Positions 1-7,759 of a DNA stretch of 59,147 nucleotides are shown here, piece after piece. The notes beneath the pieces were generated by a model. That model saw only the letters and a list, made by a program, of their open reading frames with translations, did not search any database and was not told the DNA's origin. The position numbers were made by a program, and so were the translations under genes. The DNA comes from Clostridia bacterium (GTDB lineage Bacteria; Bacillota; Clostridia; Peptostreptococcales; Anaerovoracaceae), in the NCBI GenBank assembly GCA_024403185.1, contig JAKSSG010000005.1, positions 1-59,147 of the forward strand. The letters run 5' to 3'. Within the stretch, counting starts at the first letter, position 1. Each line of letters opens with the position of its first letter.

Positions 1-546
1 GTAGAAGACGTATTCTCAATCACAGGAAGAGGAACAGTAGCAACAGGAAGAGTTGAAAGAGGAACTCTGAAGGTTGGCGAAGAAGTAGAAATCGTAGGTC
101 TGACAGAAGAAAAGAGAAAGGTAGTAGTAACTGGCGTAGAAATGTTCAGAAAGCTGCTTGACCAGGCTCAGACAGGCGACAACATCGGAGCACTGCTGAG
201 AGGCGTACAGAGAACTGAAATCGAAAGAGGACAGGTTCTGGCACACCCTGGTACAATTCACCCACACACAAAGTTCAAGGGCGAAGTATACGTACTGAAG
301 AAGGAAGAAGGCGGAAGACATACACCATTCTTCAACGGCTACAGACCACAGTTCTATTTCAGAACAACTGACGTAACCGGCGATCTGTCACTGCCTGAAG
401 GCGTAGAAATGTGCATGCCTGGAGATAACATCACAATGACAATTGAGCTGATTACTCCAATCGCTATCGAAGAAGGACTTAGATTCGCTATCAGAGAAGG
501 CGGCAGAACAGTAGGTTCCGGCGTTGTAACTGAGGTTATCGAATAA
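1..546 (+). CDS. tuf: Elongation factor Tu, C-terminal part (5' end outside window)
   Basis: The frame is open from base 1 to a TAA at 544-546 and gives the last 181 residues of EF-Tu, the GTPase that carries aminoacyl-tRNA to the ribosome. What is visible is domain 2 (start [25 protein letters not shown] sequence) and domain 3 ([50 protein letters not shown]). The GTP-binding domain lies upstream of the window. A strong intrinsic terminator follows 45 bases after the stop, so the tuf operon ends here. Domain 3 is highly conserved and the call is certain. Confidence 0.98.
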   Translation, partial: VEDVFSITGRGTVATGRVERGTLKVGEEVEIVGLTEEKRKVVVTGVEMFRKLLDQAQTGDNIGALLRGVQRTEIERGQVLAHPGTIHPHTKFKGEVYVLKKEEGGRHTPFFNGYRPQFYFRTTDVTGDLSLPEGVEMCMPGDNITMTIELITPIAIEEGLRFAIREGGRTVGSGVVTEVIE

Positions 547-591
547 TTCCGACTCAGCATATCGGGTTTTCCCGACATAACAGAGCAAGAG

Positions 592-623
592 AAGGCTATC
601 GCTTAAGGCGGTAGCCTTTTTTT
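592..623 (+). terminator. Intrinsic terminator of the tuf operon
   Basis: AAGGCTA and TAGCCTT arms enclose a GC-rich inner stem (TCGC...GCGG) and are followed by a run of seven T. It lies 45 bases after the tuf stop codon. A smaller TCGGG/CCCGA hairpin lies just before it at 562-576. Confidence 0.9.
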
Positions 624-847
624 CTTGACAGGCACACGGGGAATTCATGAAATGCCTGGTTGTAATTCTGGTAATCTGAGGGCATTGATTGTCATATGCT
701 TTAAGGATTTTCGGGGCAGGTAGTGAGAAATGATCGAAAAAATGCCCAAAGTTACATTCACTGTACTATCTAGATTGCTTTTGCATGAGAAAAAGAGTAT
801 AAATGATAATCACGTTGCATAATATGCATAAACGTTTGCCTTATTAA
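624..847. other. Intergenic stretch between two converging terminators
   Basis: Together with its two terminators this fills the 336 bases between tuf and the leftward gene that ends at 883. I see no open frame with a ribosome-binding site, no repeat and no tRNA-like fold. Part of it (about 770-850) is AT-rich. Confidence 0.6.
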
Positions 848-872
848 AAGAACTCCCGCAGGGGAGTTCTTA
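848..872 (-). terminator. Intrinsic terminator of the leftward zinc-ribbon gene
   Basis: Read on the minus strand, AAGAACTCCC and GGGAGTTCTT form a perfect 10-bp stem with a short loop followed by TTT. It begins 11 bases after the stop codon at 883. Confidence 0.85.
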
Positions 873-882
873 TTTTGTCTTA

Positions 883-2334
883 TTATTTGCTCAATGTAAC
901 TGTATCCGATCCAAGAACTTCCTCGGTGCTCTTGTCATATACGGTGAAGGTCAGTTTTCCTTCTTTACCCATGAGCGGTACAGCGTACATGCATCTTGCT
1001 GTTCCCTTGGAGCCGGACTTCCAGCCTGAACCGATCTGCTGAAGTTCTTCGTTTCCGGCAGGATATTTGGCCTTGTAGTAGACATCCAGTGTCTTGTCCG
1101 GCGGTCCGCCGCTGACACTTACGTGGAAGTATATTATGTCACTTCTGCTGGCCGTACTGATATCGGTTGAGTAATCCTCGGCATCGAGATTGGCCACAAT
1201 TTTGAAGTGCCATGCGTAGTACTCATCATATATGTCTCCGATATCCGAATAGTTTGCCTTGTAAAGTTCGTTCAGATATTTTTCGAATTTATCCCCGCCA
1301 TCAGATCTGTGGGCACATACGTACCCGTACTTGGCCTTGTTTATTCTGTCCTGTATTGCATCGCTGTCCTTGATGCTCTGAGCCATGCCGTAGAATTTTA
1401 TGGCATCCTCAAAGTCCTTGGTTTTGCAGCAGCTGTCACCGGAGGTGATGTAGCTGTCGAGCAGGAAACCTTCCATGTCGCCTGTGAACATGACAACATT
1501 AGTTTCCATGCTTTCGGCCGTTTGAGCGGCGTCCTTTGCAGCTTCCCGTTCAACGGACGGCTTGATTATGTAGAAATAGGAGAAAAGCCCCGTTCCAATC
1601 AGCAGAATTGCGATAATTACTATTGCAATGATGAGCTTTGCCTTTGCGGAAAGGCCTTTTGGCATTTCAACTTCCGTAAAGTCCGCCGTCATGCCTTTGA
1701 ACTTGCCCGGTTCATCTCCCGGTTCGCTGAGGAAGAAGAGGGAGCGGAGAAGCTCTCTGGAAAGTCCGCAGTTTGTGCAGGTGTCACCTTTGTTAAGCTG
1801 TCCGCAGGTGCAGAACCAGTGGTCGCCCTGTTCCTTGAACCAGTACTTTGGTTTTACCGGCTCAGATGACATCTTTTCCATGATGTCATCATAGTTTTCC
1901 ATGATGTCCCCGTAATCTTCATCTTCAGGGGTCAGAGGCTGGAGGGCGAAGTCGTTTCCGCCTTCGAGCTCATTGTAGAATTCGGCATCCTCGTCATCAA
2001 AGAAGCCCGAATCCGGCATGTATATGTCATCAGAACCCGGCTGTGCATCTGAAACCGGCTGCTCGTTAGAGCCGGCCGGAGCATCATTGCCCGGGTTGTA
2101 ATTCCGCACAGCATCAAGAACGCCATAGTTGTGAGTCTGTCTCATCTCATCGCGCTCATGGCTCTGCTTCTGAAGTTCCGCCAGATCATCAAGGCCTTCC
2201 GCAAACTGTGTATTGCGGCTTACAGGGGACTTGCCACTGGCATAATCCGCTGATCCGGCCATGATCTCATCAACCTCTACCTGTGTGAGAGTTTCAGTTG
2301 AAAACTCTTTTTCCTTCCACCTTTTGCTTCTCAA
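883..2334 (-). CDS. Zinc-ribbon, single-pass membrane protein of unknown function
   Basis: 483 residues. The order is: an acidic, low-complexity cytoplasmic region (residues 1-165, rich in D, E, N, P, G); a zinc ribbon at about 174-192 (CTCG...CTNCG); one strong membrane helix at about 231-256 (LIIAIVIIAILLIGTGLF); then an outside domain of about 225 residues ending in a beta-rich part (VDVYYKAKYPAG, KLTFTVYDKS). The helix is followed by KPSVEREAAKDAAQ, probably a short coil. The start is a TTG with AGGAG seven bases upstream; no ATG fits better. The pattern of zinc ribbon, helix and outer domain recurs in Clostridia surface proteins, but I do not recognise the family. It stands alone between two terminators. 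Gene call sure, function unknown. Confidence 0.85.
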   Translation of the reverse strand: MRSKRWKEKEFSTETLTQVEVDEIMAGSADYASGKSPVSRNTQFAEGLDDLAELQKQSHERDEMRQTHNYGVLDAVRNYNPGNDAPAGSNEQPVSDAQPGSDDIYMPDSGFFDDEDAEFYNELEGGNDFALQPLTPEDEDYGDIMENYDDIMEKMSSEPVKPKYWFKEQGDHWFCTCGQLNKGDTCTNCGLSRELLRSLFFLSEPGDEPGKFKGMTADFTEVEMPKGLSAKAKLIIAIVIIAILLIGTGLFSYFYIIKPSVEREAAKDAAQTAESMETNVVMFTGDMEGFLLDSYITSGDSCCKTKDFEDAIKFYGMAQSIKDSDAIQDRINKAKYGYVCAHRSDGGDKFEKYLNELYKANYSDIGDIYDEYYAWHFKIVANLDAEDYSTDISTASRSDIIYFHVSVSGGPPDKTLDVYYKAKYPAGNEELQQIGSGWKSGSKGTARCMYAVPLMGKEGKLTFTVYDKSTEEVLGSDTVTLSK

Positions 2335-2424
2335 TAAAATACTCCTGTTAATAGTAAATTTTTACAAATATATTATATCAAACAGGAGTAGTTCATTTAC
2401 ATTATATTTTGTTAAGGTGTCCGG

Positions 2425-4698
2425 CTACCGCAGGTGCATTGCAACGTAGAGCTGGCCCAGGGCAATGCCTCCGTCATTAGGGCTGACGGAAATGTTGTAG
2501 TAAGGCTCGAAGTCCTCAACCCTCAGCTTTTCAAGAATGCCTTCCATCAGTATCTTGTTCTGGAAGGTGCCGCCGGTAAGAGCAACCTGGGTGGCACCGG
2601 TTTTTTCTCTGATGTCCCGGCACTGTTCCATTATCATGTCAATTATGCGTTCATGGAAGGAGAGGGCAAGGTCGCTGGCTCTGTCTTCTCCCGGATGCTT
2701 TCGTGCAAAAGCAGCCGCATCTTCAAGCATGATGGCACATTGTCCCTCATAGTCGTTATGGTCCTTTATCTCCAGCAGACATGAAACCGCATCAAACAGT
2801 CTGCCCATGCTGGAACTTCTGATGGTATTCGTTCCGGTCCTGATGGCCTTCATGATCAGTTCCGCATTTGGACCTGCAAGGAGTCTGTCTCTGCCGAACT
2901 CCAGTATGTCGGAAATGTCAACGTGGATTTCGCTGACATCGCAGTCTCCGGCGTCATAATTGCAATATTCGCCGCTTTCTGCCGCAATGTAGCTAAGCGC
3001 GGAACGGATGCCATCCTTCATGGATGAATCTCCACCGATCATGTCAACGTATTTCAGATGTGACACGCGCTTCATCTCCGCTCCTTCGCAGAGCATGAAT
3101 TCTCCGCCCCAGATGCAGCCGTCAGTTCCATAGCCGGTACCGTCAAAGCTGACACCGATAACAGGCCCCTCAAGGTTGTTTTCGGCCATTACGGAGGCAA
3201 CATGGGCGTGATGATGCTGAACCTTATGCAAAGGCAGGCCGGCTGCTTTTGCATATTCTTCCGCAAAGCCTGTAGTGAAGTAGAGCGGATGCATGTCGCA
3301 TACAACGAGCTCAGGTTTTATTCTGAACAGCCCGGACATGCGGTCTACGTTTTCTCTGTATATTGTCTGGTTTTCTATTGTATCCATGTCTCCGAAGAAC
3401 TGACTCATGTAGGAAAATGGTCCCTTGGAGAGCGCGAATGAATTCTTCAGCTGGCTGCCTGTTGCCAGAATGCAGCGGGCAGGGGAATCGTTGCCGCTGT
3501 CCACATAGAGCGGTACAGGGGCGTATCCCTTGGAACGTCTGATCATCTGCGGCTGATTGTCTATTACGCGCGTAACCGAGTCGTCGGCGCGAACGCGGAT
3601 TTTTCTCTTGTTGTACAGGATGCCGTCTACAAGAGGGCTTACTCTCTCAAAATAAATGAGCATTTCGGCCTCGTCCTTGATCATCGGCATGTCCGATGGA
3701 TTGGCACTGGTGAAAATCAGCGGGCTGATTCTGTCCAGAAGCATGTACTGGGCAGCGAAGCTCGGCAGGAATGAGCCGATAAATCTGCTGCGGTTGATTT
3801 CGGCGAAATCGGACTCTTTGTGTTCCAGCAGGATGATAGGGCGAGCCGATGATTCCAGAAGCTTTGCCTCGACCTCGTTGACGTGGCAGTAGCTGCGGAT
3901 TTCATCAAGGCTTCTGAACATTACAGCGAAAGGCTTGCTCTCACGGTTCTTGGCCTGACGAAGCTTGCTTACCGCTTCGTCGTTGAAGGGATCGGCTACC
4001 AGGTTGTAGCCGCCTACGCTCTTGAATGCGATTACGCCGCCTTGCTTCAGTAACTCTGCGGCCCTGTCCAGAATTGCAGCATTGTCAGGCAGTTCTTCAC
4101 CGAGTCCGGGTTCCTCCCACATGAGCTGCGGTCCGCAGTCGTGACAGGAAATTGTCTGGGCGTGATGGCGCCTGTCGTGAAGATCCGTGTATTCGCCCTC
4201 ACAGAAATCACACATCGGGAAGTCAATCATGGATGTGTTGTCTCTGTCGTAAGGGATTCTGTCGATTATGGTATATCTCGGTCCGCATATCATGCAGCTG
4301 ATAAAAGGATGCTGATAGCGCGGATTGCTTTCGTCGTAAAGCTCCTTCAGGCAGTGTGGACAGATGGCCAGGTCTGCCGGAATCATGGCTGCCTCGTCAT
4401 CGCCTTCGCCGCTGCGGATTATTTCAAAGCCGTCAAATTCGCGGTACTCCAAAGGAGTGCATTTGATGTGCACTATTTCAGAAGGACCAGGTTTCTCGTT
4501 TACTATGGTGTCAATGAACTGCTGAATGCGCTCAGGTGTATCGGTAACGGTGATTTCAACCAGTCCGCCGATGTTGAGTACTTCGCCCTTCATTCCCAGT
4601 CTGTCTGCCACCTTAGCAACAAAGGGCCGGAAACCGACCCCTTGGACTATTCCCCATAATTTAATTTTTGTCGTGGTGATGGTGGTCGTGGTGTTCAT
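2425..4698 (-). CDS. hypF: Carbamoyltransferase HypF, [NiFe]-hydrogenase maturation
   Basis: 757 residues from the ATG at 4698. HypF makes the cyanide ligand precursor: it turns carbamoyl phosphate into a carbamoyl adenylate and passes the carbamoyl group to the C-terminal cysteine of HypE. Domains in order: acylphosphatase-like (GIVQGVGFRPF near residue 16), two zinc fingers (CPHC...CMIC and CDFC...CHDC), a YrdC-like domain (GGVIAFKSVGGYNLVADP) and a Kae1-like domain (KVQHHHAHVASVMAEN; GVSFDGTGYGTDG). Minus-strand GGAGGT lies 14 bases before this ATG and only 2 before an in-frame ATG at 4710, so either start is possible. The gene overlaps the 3' end of hypB by 38 bases, and the hypB histidine codons are read here as a threonine run. 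Last gene of hypA-hypB-hypF. Confidence 0.97.
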   Translation of the reverse strand: MNTTTTITTTKIKLWGIVQGVGFRPFVAKVADRLGMKGEVLNIGGLVEITVTDTPERIQQFIDTIVNEKPGPSEIVHIKCTPLEYREFDGFEIIRSGEGDDEAAMIPADLAICPHCLKELYDESNPRYQHPFISCMICGPRYTIIDRIPYDRDNTSMIDFPMCDFCEGEYTDLHDRRHHAQTISCHDCGPQLMWEEPGLGEELPDNAAILDRAAELLKQGGVIAFKSVGGYNLVADPFNDEAVSKLRQAKNRESKPFAVMFRSLDEIRSYCHVNEVEAKLLESSARPIILLEHKESDFAEINRSRFIGSFLPSFAAQYMLLDRISPLIFTSANPSDMPMIKDEAEMLIYFERVSPLVDGILYNKRKIRVRADDSVTRVIDNQPQMIRRSKGYAPVPLYVDSGNDSPARCILATGSQLKNSFALSKGPFSYMSQFFGDMDTIENQTIYRENVDRMSGLFRIKPELVVCDMHPLYFTTGFAEEYAKAAGLPLHKVQHHHAHVASVMAENNLEGPVIGVSFDGTGYGTDGCIWGGEFMLCEGAEMKRVSHLKYVDMIGGDSSMKDGIRSALSYIAAESGEYCNYDAGDCDVSEIHVDISDILEFGRDRLLAGPNAELIMKAIRTGTNTIRSSSMGRLFDAVSCLLEIKDHNDYEGQCAIMLEDAAAFARKHPGEDRASDLALSFHERIIDMIMEQCRDIREKTGATQVALTGGTFQNKILMEGILEKLRVEDFEPYYNISVSPNDGGIALGQLYVAMHLR

Positions 4699-5371
4699 GA
4701 TGATGCTCATGTACCTCCAGTTTATTTGCTCGTTCCTCAAGCCATGCGGCTACTTCTTCAAAGCCTTCGCCGGTTCTGCCTGATACCTTGAATACAGGAG
4801 CGTCTTTATTGAGAGCACGGATGCCCTTCATGTAGAAGTCCTCATCGAAGTCAAGGTATGGAATCAGGTCGACCTTGTTGAGAATGATAAGGTCAGCCTT
4901 CTCAAAAGCGAGAGGGTACTTGTAGGGCTTGTCACTGCCTTCCGTAACTGTTGAAACCAGCATGAGTACGTGCTCACCGATTGTGAATTCGGCAGGGCAC
5001 ACCAGATTTCCGATGTTCTCAATGAACATGATTCCCGGTTCGTCAAATGGAATGTGATGCGTTGCATGCTCAATCATCGGTGCATCCAGATGGCATGCGC
5101 CGTATGTATTTATCTGATGAGCCTCAACGCCCAGATTCTTCAGATCTACAGTATCAAGATCCGACTCGATGTCACCCTCAATGACATATGGCTTAAGTGT
5201 CATGTGCCTGAAGATGTTCTTGAGCGTTGTGGTCTTGCCTACGCCGGGAGCTCCCATTTCATTTACAACGAGAATCCCGTGGTCGGTCATGTGTTCTCTC
5301 ACATGTTCAGCTATATGGTCGTTTTCGTCCAGGATACCTTCCTGAAGGTCGATTTTTCTTATATCGTGCAT
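4661..5371 (-). CDS. hypB: Hydrogenase nickel-insertion GTPase HypB
   Basis: 236 residues from an ATG at 5371 (GGAG eight bases upstream); the open frame runs further up, but HypB homology begins at MHDIRKIDLQ. HypB is a SIMIBI-class GTPase that works with HypA to load nickel into the hydrogenase large subunit. Seen: Walker A (GAPGVGKTTTL), metal-site region with C and H (GACHLDAPMIEHA), IENIGNLVCPAEF, and the guanine motif NKVD. The histidine-rich stretch that usually sits near the N-terminus of HypB is here at the extreme C-terminus (HEHHHEHHDHHHHDKN). It probably stores or binds nickel. The tail lies in the overlap with hypF. Confidence 0.97.
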   Translation of the reverse strand: MHDIRKIDLQEGILDENDHIAEHVREHMTDHGILVVNEMGAPGVGKTTTLKNIFRHMTLKPYVIEGDIESDLDTVDLKNLGVEAHQINTYGACHLDAPMIEHATHHIPFDEPGIMFIENIGNLVCPAEFTIGEHVLMLVSTVTEGSDKPYKYPLAFEKADLIILNKVDLIPYLDFDEDFYMKGIRALNKDAPVFKVSGRTGEGFEEVAAWLEERANKLEVHEHHHEHHDHHHHDKN

Positions 5372-5397
5372 TTTTTCTCCTATTCTATTTCTGTATA

Positions 5398-5739
5398 TTA
5401 TTCTATTTCTATGCTGTCTATGTAGAATTCCTTGCCGATGTCTGTAGGTTCGCTGTCGCCGCCACAGTAAGGGCACTGGAAGGACAGAAGCTCTCTCTTG
5501 AAGAGCTTACCGCATTTCAGACAGCGTGATTTCGGTTCAATGTGCTCGATTTCACACTTTGCGCCCTCGCAGAGTGTGCCTTCCGAGATTACGTCAAAGT
5601 ACATCTGTACGGATTCTCCGACGTAGCCGGAGTAGTCCCCGATTACCAGATTCACCCTGACAACCCGGCTTCCGTCATTGTCCCGGCAGTGTTTTTCGGC
5701 TATTTCTATTATGTGTTGTGTTATTGGTAATTCGTGCAT
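5398..5739 (-). CDS. hypA: Hydrogenase nickel metallochaperone HypA
   Basis: 113 residues. HypA delivers nickel to the hydrogenase large subunit together with HypB. The protein begins MHELPITQHII; Met1 and His2 are the known nickel ligands, which fixes the start at 5739. A zinc site is visible (CLKCG...CPYCGG, residues about 73-92). There is no Shine-Dalgarno sequence. A good promoter ends only six bases before the ATG, so the message is probably leaderless. First gene of the leftward hypABF operon; 26 bases separate it from hypB. Confidence 0.96.
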   Translation of the reverse strand: MHELPITQHIIEIAEKHCRDNDGSRVVRVNLVIGDYSGYVGESVQMYFDVISEGTLCEGAKCEIEHIEPKSRCLKCGKLFKRELLSFQCPYCGGDSEPTDIGKEFYIDSIEIE

Positions 5740-5745
5740 ATAACC

Positions 5746-5774
5746 ATTATAGCGGAAAACTTTGTTGCGTACAA
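5746..5774 (-). promoter_or_regulatory. Promoter of hypA-hypB-hypF, predicting a leaderless message
   Basis: On the minus strand TTGTAC (5774-5769), 17 bases, then TATAAT (5751-5746). Six bases then separate the -10 box from the hypA ATG, so the expected start of transcription is the A of the start codon. Confidence 0.7.
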
Positions 5775-5905
5775 CCAATATAACCTTGATATTAAGCGGT
5801 TTTCTTGGTTTTGCGACAAAAAACGTGCACTTTAACTCGTGAAATGCATTTTTGTGCACACATAAAAAAACAAAACATTTTTTGTGAAAAAACACAAAAA
5901 ACTTA

Positions 5906-5934
5906 TTGACGCAGTAAAATAATAGTACTATAAT
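5906..5934 (+). promoter_or_regulatory. Promoter of the NSS transporter operon
   Basis: TTGACG (5906-5911), 17 bases, TATAAT (5929-5934). It is followed by an untranslated leader of about 55 bases. Two inverted repeats lie just upstream: GTGCAC twice (5826 to 5863 area) and TTTTTGTG/CACAAAAA (5879-5900). Either could be an operator; neither is proven. Confidence 0.8.
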
Positions 5935-5995
5935 GAAAAAGTCATTTACGACACGTAATTATTTTATTTATTTTTTGTAGAGGAGAGTGACTAAA

Positions 5996-7489
5996 TTGAG
6001 AGATCAATGGAACAGTAAACTGGCGTTTATACTGGCCGCAATCGGTTCCGCTGTAGGTCTTGGTAATCTGTGGAGATTCCCTTACATTGCAGCAACCAAT
6101 GGCGGTGGCGCATTTATTTTCCCTTACTTATTCGCAATTTTAACTGCAGGTATTCCTATTCTCATTCTGGAATACACACTGGGAAAAACTTACAGATCAG
6201 GTGCTCCGGGCACATTCGCGAGAATCAACAGAAAGTTTGAGCCTCTCGGATGGTTCCAGGTGGCAATTTCATTCCTGATTACCGTATACTACTTCGCAAT
6301 CGTAGTATGGGTACTGTGCTACATCGGATACTCATTCACTCTGGCATGGGGCGATGACTCCACGACATTCTTTGTCAGCGACGTTCTGCAGGCAACAAGC
6401 TCAGCAGACGGTACCGGCGGAATCAATGGACATCTGGTTCTTCCATTCCTGATTGTATGGGCAATAGTAGCATTTGTAATGTACAGAGGCATCAACAAGG
6501 GTATTGATATCGCATGCAAGATCTGCCTGCCAATCCTGCTTCTGTGTACAGTAATCATCGTAATTAGAGGTATTACACTTCCTGGCGCTATCGACGGACT
6601 GGCATACATGTTCACTCCGGACTGGGCTGCAATCGCAAAGCCTGGCGTATGGGTAGCTGCTTACGGACAGGTATTCTTCTCACTGTCAATTGCATTCGCA
6701 ATCATGATCAGTTATTCATCATACCTGCCAAAGGAAGAAGACGTAGTAAACACAGCATTCCTGACAGCATGCTGCAACCACGGTTTTGAGATCTTCGCCG
6801 GAATCGGCATCTTCTCAATCATCGGTTACATGGCATATGCTCAGGGCTGCGGAGTTGAAGACGTTGCTGCTGCAGGCGTTGGCCTGGCATTCATGGTATT
6901 CCCTACAGCCATCACTACACTTCCGGCACTGAATGCACTGTTCGGCATCCTGTTCTTCGTATCACTGTTTACTGCAGGTCTGACATCACTGATTTCAATC
7001 ATTCAGGCTGTAATCACAGGCGTTCAGGACAAGTGGGAACTGAGCCACAACAAGGCCACTACACTGGTTCTGGTACCTGCATTCATCGTATCATTCATAT
7101 TCATCACCAAGTCCGGTCTGGATTACCTGGACTTCGCAGACTACATCGCAAACAGCTTCGGTATCGTTCTTGCCGGCGTTGTAGAACTGGTAATGATTGG
7201 ATGGTTCTTCAAGCCTGAAAAGATCAGAGCTGCTGCAAACCTTACTTCAAACTTCAGCATCGGCCAGTGGTGGACATGGTGCCTGAAGGTTGTAACCATA
7301 GTTGTTCTTGGATATACATTCATCATCAACATGGCAGGATTCCTGAAGGAAGGTTATGGCGGATATCCAATGTGGATCGGCTGGATATGCATCGCATTCC
7401 TGATCCTCGTTGCAATCGTATTTACTGCAATCAAGGGTAAGCCTGGTTTCTATCAGAAGCCGGATGGCGCTCCTGGTTATGACGACTAA
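5996..7489 (+). CDS. Sodium-dependent transporter, NSS (SNF/LeuT) family
   Basis: 497 residues if translation starts at the TTG at 5996. A GTG at 5987 is in frame but lies one base after AGGAG, whereas the TTG is ten bases after it. The family takes up amino acids or related amines with Na+. Membrane segment 1 carries the family sequence (GSAVGLGNLWRFPYIAATNGGGAF split over TM1a/1b) that forms the Na+ and substrate sites; about 11-12 membrane helices are visible. The next gene is a MetS-type small subunit, as in the MetPS methionine/alanine importer of Corynebacterium, so hydrophobic amino acids such as methionine or alanine are the likeliest cargo. Substrate remains inference. Confidence 0.93.
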   Translation: MRDQWNSKLAFILAAIGSAVGLGNLWRFPYIAATNGGGAFIFPYLFAILTAGIPILILEYTLGKTYRSGAPGTFARINRKFEPLGWFQVAISFLITVYYFAIVVWVLCYIGYSFTLAWGDDSTTFFVSDVLQATSSADGTGGINGHLVLPFLIVWAIVAFVMYRGINKGIDIACKICLPILLLCTVIIVIRGITLPGAIDGLAYMFTPDWAAIAKPGVWVAAYGQVFFSLSIAFAIMISYSSYLPKEEDVVNTAFLTACCNHGFEIFAGIGIFSIIGYMAYAQGCGVEDVAAAGVGLAFMVFPTAITTLPALNALFGILFFVSLFTAGLTSLISIIQAVITGVQDKWELSHNKATTLVLVPAFIVSFIFITKSGLDYLDFADYIANSFGIVLAGVVELVMIGWFFKPEKIRAAANLTSNFSIGQWWTWCLKVVTIVVLGYTFIINMAGFLKEGYGGYPMWIGWICIAFLILVAIVFTAIKGKPGFYQKPDGAPGYDD

Positions 7490-7504
7490 GAAGGAGGTAA
7501 GCAA

Positions 7505-7639
7505 ATGAGTGCTAGTGCTATCGTAATGATGTGTATCGCATGTATCGGCCTTTGGGGCGGCATTGCTGTCTCCTGTGCAATCATGGTAAAGAGCAACAAG
7601 AAAAAGGCTGCTGCTGCGAAAGCAGAAGAAAACAAATAA
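7505..7639 (+). CDS. MetS-family small subunit of the NSS transporter
   Basis: 44 residues, ATG at 7505 with AAGGAGG seven bases upstream, 15 bases after the transporter stop. It has one membrane helix (about residues 5-28, IVMMCIACIGLWGGIAVSC) and then a short basic and alanine-rich cytoplasmic tail (KSNKKKAAAAKAEENK). This matches the tiny membrane proteins encoded directly after NSS transporters, the type protein being Corynebacterium MetS. An intrinsic terminator follows 11 bases later, so the two genes form a closed operon. Confidence 0.85.
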   Translation: MSASAIVMMCIACIGLWGGIAVSCAIMVKSNKKKAAAAKAEENK

Positions 7640-7650
7640 AGATTAAAGGG

Positions 7651-7681
7651 AAGTGCGCCTGCTTTGCGGGCGCACTTTTTT
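7651..7681 (+). terminator. Intrinsic terminator of the NSS-MetS operon
   Basis: AAGTGCGCC(T)GC and GCGGGCGCACTT arms with a TTTG-type loop, followed by six T. Confidence 0.92.
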
Positions 7682-7759
7682 AACGCAAAAACAGCCCAAA
7701 AGGGCCGAAAATATGATAAAATAATAGTTCAGAAGCCAGAGCGTAAAGGGGAAAACGAT

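Noticed and set aside
1207..1869. A 220-residue open frame opposite the zinc-ribbon gene
   Set aside because: Antisense shadow of a gene with clear domain structure, with no ribosome-binding site or recognisable sequence.
5987..5995. GTG at 5987 as start of the NSS transporter
   Set aside because: It is one base from AGGAG. The TTG at 5996 has normal spacing and gives the usual N-terminal length.
7664..7759. Longer N-terminus of the GGDEF/EAL protein
   Set aside because: The extension reads through the terminator of the preceding operon and has no ribosome-binding site.
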